NCBI RefSeq assembly: GCF_938017775.1
Contig: NZ_CALIIU010000008.1
Span: 1 to 64,000, forward strand
Direction: 5' to 3'
DNA: 64,000 bases
Origin: an uncultured Campylobacter sp.
Lineage (GTDB): Bacteria; Campylobacterota; Campylobacteria; Campylobacterales; Campylobacteraceae
Part shown: positions 54,993 to 62,656 of the stretch, in pieces
How positions within the stretch are numbered: position 1 is the first letter of the stretch
Layout of the letters: every line of letters starts with the position of its first letter
Notes under the pieces: model-generated
The model's input: the letters and a program-made list of their open reading frames with translations, nothing else
What the model was told of the DNA's origin: nothing
Database searches by the model: none
Position numbers and translations under genes: made by a program

Positions 54993-55831
54993 AACAATCA
55001 ATTCAAATAATATGAAATTTTGGCGATTTAGCCGTCTTGCAGTATTTTAAAGATCAAAAATTTAAAAAATTCAATAAATTCTGCGGTACTTCAAATACGT
55101 CTCTTTGCGTGGTCGCACTATCGAATAAGAGGGCAGTTGAAATTTATCTGCTATTGCGTTAATAGATGTGGCGGCAGAGACTGGGCATTCGCGATTTATC
55201 AAATCCTAATAAATTTAGTCTTAATCAGAGCGGCATAATAGAGTAAATTTTATAGATAAGCATGATAATAAGGCTATTTTATCGCGATAAATCTTACCAA
55301 ATTACATTATTGATTAAATTTTAACGCGCGCAGGCTGATTTTATGCGAATTAACCTATATTGCCAAGAAATGCCATAATTTTAATAACGCAAATGCAATT
55401 TTTGTGATTTTAATATATAAATGCAAAAGGCCCATAGGCTTTTAAAGCGCTAGACGCGGCTTTTAGTCTTAAGAGTTGCAAATGCCGGTTTCTAGCATAA
55501 CCGGAGTAGTTTCGCGCTCCGTCTGAAATCCATAAATTTTGATTTTAAAATTTTAGATTTAAAATTCCGAATTCCGCCGTGCTTGGAGCTCGGAATTTTT
55601 ATAATTTTATTTTATCGCGTGTTTTTGGCGTTCTATTTTCACGCGGGAGCCCTTTGCTGCGCCAGATCACGCCGCTTGCGATGTTAAAGCTATTGCGCCA
55701 AAGCTGCTGCGGCAGAATTCCATTTACTTTATGCAAAAGTAGTTAGAATTTCCGCCGCTTGTCGCTCCTGAGCTACTTATTGTGCCGGTCTATTCGTCGT
55801 GCCTTAATTTTTATCACTCGCAGCACCCGCT
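54993..55831. other. intergenic region between fdhF and dctP-type gene
   Basis: About 840 bases, AT-rich in the first 450, then the usual RAATTY-rich style near 55530-55610 and 55720-55750. No intact gene recognised, no transfer RNA found. A remnant of older genes is possible but nothing is identifiable. Confidence 0.5.
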
Positions 55832-57025
55832 TTACTTTGTCGCGCCTAAATTTTTGCCGTCCGTCGCATTAGAATTGCTCGCAGCGCCGTGATTTTCGCT
55901 GCTTGCAGAATCTGAGTTTGTCGTACCGCTAGAGCCCGCGGAGATTGGATTTACTGCACTTTCGCCCGCGATACCGCTTACGTTATTTATGTAGGCTACG
56001 GTGCTTATTTTATTCCATTCTCTGCCGATTTTCAAAAACGCGCGCTGGCTGTCTAGGATCTCTTTAAACATCGGATCTTTCGCCGCTTCTTCGTCTAAGA
56101 TTTCATTCGTTGCTTTTTTAAGCGCGGCTATCACGTCTGCAGGGAAGTCGCGCACCTGCACATCCGGAAACTGCGCTTTTAGCTCCGCCCAAATGCGAGC
56201 GTTTTCATAAAAGCCCTTATTTTGGAAGTTCTCTCCGGCAAGTCTTGCTGCAGCCTCTAAGATCGCTTGAAGATCCGCAGGCAGCTTCTCTAGCGCCTTT
56301 TGATTTACCAGCAGCTGGCAGTCTCCCATAGGTTCTTGCCAGCCTGTGTAGTAGTATTTAGCCACTTTATGAAATCCAAGTGGCATATCATAGACAGGGC
56401 TTACCCACTCGACCGCGTCGATCGTACCCATCTCTAACGCCATAAATAGCTCGCCCGTAGGCACCGTGTTTATAGTAGCGCCCAGCTTGCTCATCACCTC
56501 TCCGCCTAGCCCCGGTATGCGGAATTTAAGCCCTTGCAAATCTGCGACTGAGTTGATCTCTTTTTTAAACCAGCCGCCCATTTGCATGCCGGTAGATCCC
56601 ATCAAAAAGGTCTTTATGCCGTATTGCGCGAACATCTTATCGTTAAGCTCTCGCCCACCACCATAGTAGTACCACGCGTGCTGCTCATCGGTAGTCATAC
56701 CGAAAGGCACTGCCGTCCAGAGCATAGTTTTGGCGTCTTTGCCTTTATAATAATAAAGCGAAGTATATCCTAGATCGTATTGACCGCTTTTGACGAAGTC
56801 GAATATGCCAAAGCTTGCCTTGTGCTTGCTCGGCGTATCGATGCGGATCTGAAGCCTACCACCGCTAAGGCTTTCGGCATAGTTTTTAAAATCCTCGGCG
56901 GCAGCGCCCAAAACTGGCGTAGTCGCCTCCCATGTACTAGCAAGTCTTAGGCGATAGACCTTATCGTCGCCGAAAAGCTGCGAGCACAAAAGCATGAGAC
57001 ATGCAAACAAAAAAATCTTTTTCAT
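55832..57025 (-). CDS. TRAP transporter solute-binding protein (DctP/TakP type), orphan
   Basis: Periplasmic binding protein for a carboxylate, probably a 2-oxo or hydroxy acid. Signal peptide 1-18 (MKKIFLFACLMLLCSQLFG), then a TRAP-SBP fold: YRLRLASTWEATTPVLGAA, DLGYTSLYYYKGKD, GMQMGGWFKKEINSVADLQGLKFRIPGLGGEVM (Arg for the carboxylate), TIDAVEWVSPVYDMPLGFHKVAKYYYTGW. The start at 57025 follows AAAGGATAG. From about residue 350 a Ser/Asn/Ala-rich tail (SAGSSGTTNSDSASSENHG) replaces the normal end. The membrane partners DctQ and DctM are not adjacent; they may lie elsewhere. Confidence 0.88.
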   Translation of the reverse strand: MKKIFLFACLMLLCSQLFGDDKVYRLRLASTWEATTPVLGAAAEDFKNYAESLSGGRLQIRIDTPSKHKASFGIFDFVKSGQYDLGYTSLYYYKGKDAKTMLWTAVPFGMTTDEQHAWYYYGGGRELNDKMFAQYGIKTFLMGSTGMQMGGWFKKEINSVADLQGLKFRIPGLGGEVMSKLGATINTVPTGELFMALEMGTIDAVEWVSPVYDMPLGFHKVAKYYYTGWQEPMGDCQLLVNQKALEKLPADLQAILEAAARLAGENFQNKGFYENARIWAELKAQFPDVQVRDFPADVIAALKKATNEILDEEAAKDPMFKEILDSQRAFLKIGREWNKISTVAYINNVSGIAGESAVNPISAGSSGTTNSDSASSENHGAASNSNATDGKNLGATK

Positions 57026-58058
57026 TTCTATCCTTTCATAAAGTTTTAAATTCATAAAATTTCAAAATTTAGCGCGCCGCCGGCTTAAAATTTACTCGCG
57101 TCCTGCGTCACTGCTACGAAATTCTGATTCACGGTGTCTATTTTATCAACACGTTGCTTTCTATTCTATTTTACGACGCTTCATCTTATAGGCACCTTGC
57201 TCTGCAAATATCTTATTTCGCGACATTTTGTTTCTAAGCGCTCTACCCAAGCTTTTTATTTTACAATGCCTGGCTTTGCGACGATAGAGTGCTGCGTTCG
57301 TTTTAATTTTGCCGCGTTCGGGCGTACTTACCACACCCGCGTCATATCTAGCGATAATATTTTATCAAGCGCGCTTATTTAAAAGCCTCTGGCAGCAGAC
57401 CTATTTTGCTTAGAAACAACAAAAGTATCTTAAAATGCCATCTCTGCGCTTTTGCAGATAAAATTCTCCCTTCCTTTCAAAGCGAGCTTTGTCATTTCAG
57501 CAAGCTTAGACGCTACGCCATTTTTTGATCTTAGACGGCAGAATCGTGCTTTTAAATTTAAAATTCCGCAATCTGCGCAATCTTCGCGCCACACTGGCAA
57601 ACAAAGATTTAGCCTTTATATTTAAATTTTTGCACCTTAGTTAAGCACAAAATTCCGCGCGGAGTTTTGATGCAAATTCCTCGCGAAGCCTAGATTAGAA
57701 TTTTACGCAAAGCTGCCCCATATTGCCTAAAATTTTTGCAAAATTCCGTGCCGCAAAATGCACTTAAAATTTTAAATTTGCTATTGTGCGGAATTTCTTA
57801 GCGTAAATTCTAAGCCTTGAAATTTTGCTCTTGTTTGACAGCATAAAATTTTATTTGCAAAGCCTGCTTGCTAAATTTTAAAATTTTAAGCCTAAGCCCG
57901 CAAAATTCTGCATTCCGCATTTTAGAAATTCTATTTCGCAAAATTTTATCTCGCGGATTTCTCGCTCCATAAATTTCTGCGCTCAATGAAATTTTACTCC
58001 GCATAGTTTGCGCTTCGTAAAATTCTAGCTCGCAAAATTTCGCTTAAAATTTCGCGAG
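57026..58058. other. long intergenic region, RAATTY-rich
   Basis: About 1 kb with no acceptable gene; short frames on both strands have the composition of the spacer. From 57540 to 58050 RAATTY words recur roughly every 20-25 bases. The stretch 57130-57400 is TTT/GCG mixed and unpatterned. Confidence 0.5.
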
Positions 58059-58301
58059 CTAGCCCTTATTTTCAAATAACTCCGCGTGTTTGCTACGCAA
58101 AAACTCGACCACGGCGATCACTTCGTCCGCACCGCTGGCATCCGAGTTTGCAAGCACCGTGTCGATATTTTCGATATACAGCTGCGCCGCATCGGCGAGC
58201 CGCTCGCGTTTCACGCCCGCATAAAGCAGCATCGCGTCAAGCAGGATATTAATCTCGTAGATGAGGTCTTGCTCGGCGATTTTTTCGTCATTAGTTTTCA
58301 T
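58059..58301 (-). CDS. hypothetical 80-residue protein
   Basis: Acidic helical protein starting MKTNDEKIAEQDLIYEINIL. Its start overlaps the end of the DHH gene by 11 bases, which suggests translational coupling and a true gene. Two predicted helices (LIYEINILLDAMLLYAGVKRERL and ADEVIAVVEFLRSKHAELF). Not recognised. Last gene of the rrf2-DHH operon. Confidence 0.7.
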   Translation of the reverse strand: MKTNDEKIAEQDLIYEINILLDAMLLYAGVKRERLADAAQLYIENIDTVLANSDASGADEVIAVVEFLRSKHAELFENKG

Positions 58302-59343
58302 CTTCTTCCTTTGAAATTTGGGTTTTTTTCTCGATCAGATCCACGATTTGCGCCTTTACGGCTTCGTACGAGCTCGCGTCTTTAAAGCCCGCAAACATCC
58401 CGCCGCTCGCGTTTACGTGCCCGCCGCCGCCGAGGAGCAGCTTTGCCATTTCGCTAACGTCGATCTTGCCGTCTGCGCGGAAGCTGAGCGTTTTTTTGCT
58501 CGTTACGTCGATAAAAAAATCGACATCGGGATTTTGCGTCAAAAAGTCGTTGCCGATGACGCTTACGTTGCCGATATTGTAGGTCAAAATGCCCTTTTTA
58601 CCGAGGTAGTCGATCGCAAAGCGCTGCTTTTGCGCGCTTAGGCGGGTGACTACGAAATGCGAGACGAGATTGCTTAGCGTATCGTCGCGCTCGCTTTTAA
58701 AAAATTCCTTCTTTATGCCGTGCAGCGCGCTATCTAGCGCGATGTGTGCGTCCGCCTCGTCTTGAAATTTAAAAATTTGTTCTAACAGGAAAAAGATATA
58801 ATCCCTGCTCTCCCGCTCAAACATAATTTTATTGATCTCTTTCGCGCCCGAGACCATGCCGAGGCAGACCTTGCCGAGCTCAAACTCGCTCTGCTCTTTC
58901 AGCCAGATATCCACGGCGTTTACGACGCGCACGAGCTTATCCAGCCGCGGCGAGCCGCCGAACATCGCGCTGAAAAAATCATAGGTGATCTTCGTAGCGC
59001 AGCGCGAAGAGTCTAGGAAATACCACGGGAATTTTTTCGCGCACTCAAGTCCGCTTTGATGATGATCCAGAAGTATCACGCGAGCGTTTCGACGGGCTAG
59101 TTCGCCGCTAAATTTCTCGCATTGCGCGGGCAGTAAATTTAGATCGGTGATTAAAACCAGGCTTTTTTCGTCTGCGTCCGTAGCGAGCCGCTCGTCGATA
59201 CTAGCGAGGATGAGATCAAATTTTTCGTTTATCTCCTTGCCATAGTTGGCGTTGAAAAATTCCACATCCATCAAATAGTGCGCCGCGACGAACTGCGCGC
59301 CGTAGCCGTCCAGATCGGTGTGGCTTAGGTGATATATTTTCAT
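58291..59343 (-). CDS. DHH-family phosphoesterase
   Basis: Contains the DHH metal motifs HTDLDG at residues 8-13, LVLITDLNL near 65, LLDHHQSG near 95 and a C-terminal DHHA1-type GGGGHVNASGG. The family includes cyclic-dinucleotide phosphodiesterases, oligoribonucleases and RecJ; without the DHHA1 details I cannot choose. 350 residues, cytoplasmic. Overlaps the Rrf2 gene by four bases and the small gene downstream by 11. Confidence 0.88.
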   Translation of the reverse strand: MKIYHLSHTDLDGYGAQFVAAHYLMDVEFFNANYGKEINEKFDLILASIDERLATDADEKSLVLITDLNLLPAQCEKFSGELARRNARVILLDHHQSGLECAKKFPWYFLDSSRCATKITYDFFSAMFGGSPRLDKLVRVVNAVDIWLKEQSEFELGKVCLGMVSGAKEINKIMFERESRDYIFFLLEQIFKFQDEADAHIALDSALHGIKKEFFKSERDDTLSNLVSHFVVTRLSAQKQRFAIDYLGKKGILTYNIGNVSVIGNDFLTQNPDVDFFIDVTSKKTLSFRADGKIDVSEMAKLLLGGGGHVNASGGMFAGFKDASSYEAVKAQIVDLIEKKTQISKEEDEN

Positions 59344-59753
59344 TTGCGCTCTTTGCCGATGATGTTTGCTAGCGTGATCGTATCCATATACTCATCGACC
59401 TTCTCCTGAAGCTCGCCGAACATTAGATTGACGCGGCACAGCGTGCGACCGTTAGGGCAGGCGTCGATCCCCTCGGCGGTGCAGTCAAATACCGTCGCCT
59501 TGCGTCTTTCGGCGCTTTTGATGATCTCGCTTAGCGTGATTTCATTCGCATTGCGCGCGAGCACGAAGCCGCCTTTGGCGCCTTTGAAGGAATTTAAAAG
59601 TCTCGCGCGAGCCAAATTTTGTAAAATTTTAGCCAAAAAGCTGCGTGAAATTCCAAGCTCGCTAGAGATCGAATCGACATCCATAGACTCATTCTTACGG
59701 GCGATGCAGATCATTGAAAGTAGGGCGTATTCGCTTGCTTTTGTAAAAAGCAT
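59340..59753 (-). CDS. Rrf2 family regulator with IscR-like cysteines
   Basis: N-terminal winged helix typical of Rrf2 (MLFTKASEYALLSMICIAR, GISRSFLAKILQNLARARLLNSFKGAKGGFVLAR) and a C-terminal part with three Cys (VFDC-TAEGIDAC-PNGRTLC) spaced 7 and 6 apart, close to IscR where C92, C98, C104 hold a [2Fe-2S] cluster. It probably senses iron-sulfur status or nitric oxide. First gene of the operon with the DHH protein and divergent from rpsO. Confidence 0.88.
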   Translation of the reverse strand: MLFTKASEYALLSMICIARKNESMDVDSISSELGISRSFLAKILQNLARARLLNSFKGAKGGFVLARNANEITLSEIIKSAERRKATVFDCTAEGIDACPNGRTLCRVNLMFGELQEKVDEYMDTITLANIIGKERK

Positions 59754-59820
59754 TTATTCTCTCCTTTGGTGTCAAAGCGTGCATTTTACACAAAGAAAGC
59801 AAAAATTTAGGTTAATTAAG

Positions 59821-59826
59821 TATAAT
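59821..59826 (+). promoter_or_regulatory. predicted -10 box of rpsO
   Basis: TATAAT after TTAATTAAG, 37 bases before the ATG, with CAGGAGG as ribosome binding site. Confidence 0.6.
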
Positions 59827-59857
59827 CGCTTCCTATTTTACCGATCAGGAGGTCGTC

Positions 59858-60130
59858 ATGGCTTTAGACACGGCTCAAAAAGCACAGATAGTTGCGAAAT
59901 TCGCTAGAAGAGAGAAAGATACGGGCTCTGCAGAGGTGCAAATCGCGCTTCTTACCGAGAGGATCACGCTTCTTACCACTCATTTGCAAGCAAATCCGAA
60001 AGATTTTTCATCTCGCTTAGGACTACTAAAGATAGTAGGTCAGCGCAAAAGAATGATGAAATATCTTAAAAACAAAGACTACGCAGTTTACTCCAAGCTC
60101 GTTAGCGAGTTAAATTTAAGAGATAAATAA
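59858..60130 (+). CDS. rpsO: 30S ribosomal protein S15
   Basis: 90 residues with the full S15 pattern: KAQIVAKFARREKDTGSAEVQIALLTERI, LTTHLQANPKDFSSRLGLLKIVGQRKRMMKYL and the C-terminal LNLRDK. Binds the central domain of 16S rRNA early in 30S assembly. Own promoter and terminator. Confidence 0.99.
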   Translation: MALDTAQKAQIVAKFARREKDTGSAEVQIALLTERITLLTTHLQANPKDFSSRLGLLKIVGQRKRMMKYLKNKDYAVYSKLVSELNLRDK

Positions 60131-60178
60131 GCTCCTTTGCTCTCGGCGGCGTTTATTTCGCCCCGCGATTTATACACG

Positions 60179-60207
60179 GCGTCCGTCAAACGGCGGACGC
60201 TTTTTTT
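60179..60207 (+). terminator. rho-independent terminator of rpsO
   Basis: Stem GCGTCCG/CGGACGC with an eight-base loop, followed by seven T. Confidence 0.9.
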
Positions 60208-60610
60208 ATGCCAGGAATTTCAGTGATTGCGATTTTGAAATTCTAAAATGCGGTGTCGCCAAATTTTTAACGTTTTAAAATTCATCCATCCGCCATTCGC
60301 TTGTCCGCAACGCCTTGTCTTGACGCAACATTTCTAGCTTCGGCGCAACGCCTTTGTCTCGATGCAATGCTTTTGTTCTTTCTTGCTTCCTGCTAGAGGC
60401 TTGCAAAATTTTGACATTTTAAATTACGCCTATCGTTTTATTTTCGCCATTTAAATTATCTGAATTCTTATCGCTTGAATTACCGCTGTTATTGCCGTTC
60501 GGATCTAAATTTTTCGCTCGGGTTGTCTAGCTCGCTTTTAAAATTTGAGCGAAAAATGCCGCCGCGTTGATTTAAAATTCTGCTTTATAAAAAATTCAGC
60601 AAATTTTAAT

Positions 60611-60621
60611 GGGGGGGGGGG
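60611..60621. repeat. poly-G tract of 11
   Basis: The only long homopolymer of G in the window, 39 bases before the start at 60661. G tracts of this length mutate by slippage in Campylobacter. It is in the leader or promoter, since frames that start at the ATG in front of it (60609) run to a stop in all three registers. Confidence 0.85.
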
Positions 60622-60660
60622 CGTATTATTTACAAATTTTATTTTTAAAAAGGAGCGATT

Positions 60661-61280
60661 ATGCAAGACATAGATTATTTTCACGGGATAGTAAGCCGCT
60701 CGCAAAAAGAGGTCGTAAGCGACTTTGAAAGCCATACCTCCTTGGGCGAGTACGGATTTTCTACCGATCACAAGACCACCCATAGATATGTTTGGTCGTT
60801 TCGGCTTAAAAATTACGGCAATGCAATTTTTAGGCTAACCGCTGCTAGCAAAGATGTCCTCATAGCCGAAGGAGACGATATAGCGGGGCTATACACCGTA
60901 AACGGCGGATATAATTACGCGCATATAATCGTAAATAAGACTAGGGATTTTGAATATCTAGGAGATTTTTCAATAGCCTATAAAGATAATAATTATATAC
61001 GGGATCTCATCGGGACTTTTTTTTGGATAGCGGTGCTCGCCGTGATATTCGGTTTTTTTGTTTTGGGGGTCTTGTATCATCAAACTTCCATCTTTTGCCA
61101 GAATGGCTTGGGCGGCTTATCAGTTTTATAATATTTTGGCTGCTTCTTTCTATCGGTGAATTTAGAAAAATCAAACAAAAAGCCGATAATAAAGCATTTT
61201 TAAGGAATATCGTAGAGGAATTTCGCGACCGATACGAAAACGAAGAGATAGACGAAAATACGGGCTTAATTATCCGATAA
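60661..61280 (+). pseudogene. membrane protein of unknown function, frameshifted at a G5 run
   Basis: The first frame (60661 to 61131) codes for a soluble N-terminal part and a hydrophobic helix (IAVLAVIFGFFVLG), then runs into VLYHQTSIFC and a stop. The second frame, starting inside this helix, continues GLVSSNFHLLPEWLGRLISF, a second helix IIFWLLLSIG, and a charged tail ending at 61280. One more G in the run at 61065-61069 would join them as FVLG-GLVSSNF, giving a protein of about 206 residues with two helices. AAAAAGGAGCGATT precedes the ATG. Either a pseudogene or a variable switch; family not recognised. Confidence 0.65.
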
Positions 61281-61286
61281 AATATA

Positions 61287-61317
61287 TGATTTTCTATGCA
61301 AAACGTGTAGAAAATCA
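61287..61317. terminator. possible bidirectional terminator hairpin
   Basis: TGATTTTCTA/TAGAAAATCA stem of 10 bp between convergent genes. No long T run follows in either direction, so this is tentative. Confidence 0.4.
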
Positions 61318-61362
61318 CGAATTTCATTTCTTTAAAATTTTTGCTTCTTATGATTTCAAAGT

Positions 61363-62067
61363 CTATTTAAACGCCGCGAAGCTCATAAAATTCGCCCATT
61401 TAAAGATACTTTCGACACGCTTAAAGCCTGCGTTTAGCGCCAAGGCGCGGTTTTCCGCCTCGGTGTAGGGCACGAGCACGTTTTCGAGCGCCTCGCGTTT
61501 TTGCGCGATCTCGTAGCGCGAGTAGCCCTGCGCGCGCTTGTAATCCTCGTAAATTTCGATCATCCGGCGCGCCAGCGCAGGCTCTTCGTAAACGATCTTT
61601 TCGCTAAAGATCAAAACCCCGCCCTCGCGCAATCCGTCGTAAATTTTACTCACGAGCGCGGCTCGGCGCGGCGGTCTGATAAACTGCAAGGTGTAGTTTA
61701 GGATCACGGCGTCGCAGTCCGCGAGGTTCGCATCCAGCACGTCAGATACGCTAAGCTCGAGCTCGGCGCCGAACGCCGCTGCCTTGGCGCGGGCATTTTG
61801 TATCATCGCCTCCGAGCTGTCGATGCCGCACAGCCGCAGATCTGGGCGCAGCGCAAACAGCGCCAGCAGCGCGGTCGCAGTCGAGCAGCCAAGATCGATC
61901 ACGCGTGCCTTTTGCGGCAGTATCCGCGCCAAAAGCTCGCTGCTAAGCCGCGTACTCGCCTCGTAAAACGGCACGCTGCGTCCGATCATATCATCAAAAA
62001 CCGACGCGACGCTGGCGTCAAACTCAAACTGCTTTTTGATAGGCTCTTTAAAAATTTCGTCTTTCAT
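61363..62067 (-). CDS. cmoA: carboxy-S-adenosyl-L-methionine synthase CmoA
   Basis: Makes carboxy-SAM from prephenate and SAM for wobble uridine modification of tRNA. Seen: FDASVASVFDDMIGRSVPFYE at the start, VIDLGCSTATALLAL as SAM loop, CGIDSSEAMIQNARAKA, DAVILNYTLQFI and LIFSEKIVYEEPALARRMIEIYEDYKRAQGYS, the CmoA-specific segment that ends in YS. 234 residues. The partner gene cmoB is not in the window. In relatives this gene lies next to ribF, which is also the case here. Confidence 0.93.
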   Translation of the reverse strand: MKDEIFKEPIKKQFEFDASVASVFDDMIGRSVPFYEASTRLSSELLARILPQKARVIDLGCSTATALLALFALRPDLRLCGIDSSEAMIQNARAKAAAFGAELELSVSDVLDANLADCDAVILNYTLQFIRPPRRAALVSKIYDGLREGGVLIFSEKIVYEEPALARRMIEIYEDYKRAQGYSRYEIAQKREALENVLVPYTEAENRALALNAGFKRVESIFKWANFMSFAAFK

Positions 62068-62656
62068 CCGTTCCCTTTTTTTGCTTTGCTATTCGCGCAG
62101 TATCCGCCTTGCGGTTGCCTAGCACGGGATTTTTCGCCGCACTTGCCCGTGCGGCTCGCTTAAATTTTACACTCGGCGCGCGTTCTTTGATTGCGGACGC
62201 GCTACATCTCGGCTCGCACCGAGCTTCGGGTCGCAATCTAGTCGGTGCGGAATTTGCGCGAGCAAATTTTACTCTGCTTGGCAGCTTTACGAGCCAAGAG
62301 CTCGCGCCGTTAAACTTTAGCGTTTAAATTTTATGCCGCCGAATTTTGCACCGCCAAACCAGCTTCTTCAAATTTTTTAAGCATGGGCGCATAGTGCCCA
62401 AAAGCCCTGCAAGCGGAATTTCGTAAGCGTTTTTACGATTTTGCACATCGCAAATTTTAAGCTCGGCAAAATTCACGCTTGGCTAGACGCGAAATTTAGC
62501 CGCTTAGCTCCTGTTTTGCACTCAAGGGTTAGCCGCTAATTTGGGCTTTGCCCACAGCTAAAATCTGCGCTATCGCTAATTTTAGCGCGGCTTGCGTTCA
62601 GTTTCGCATAAGCCTAAGCTAAAAGCGCGTTAAGGCTCCGAGAGCGGAAAGCGCTA
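62068..62656. other. intergenic region between cmoA and ribF
   Basis: About 590 bases. RAATTY words from 62150 on; GCTCG/CGAGC-rich blocks near 62160-62300. No gene and no transfer RNA seen. Confidence 0.5.

Larger units (their letters stand above)
60131..60660. other. intergenic region with poly-G tract
   Basis: After the rpsO terminator come RAATTY-containing DNA and short runs of CGATGCAA/GACGCAAC/GGCGCAACGCC near 60318-60370 that look like decayed repeats. A run of 11 G at 60611-60621 lies 40 bases before the next start. Confidence 0.6.
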
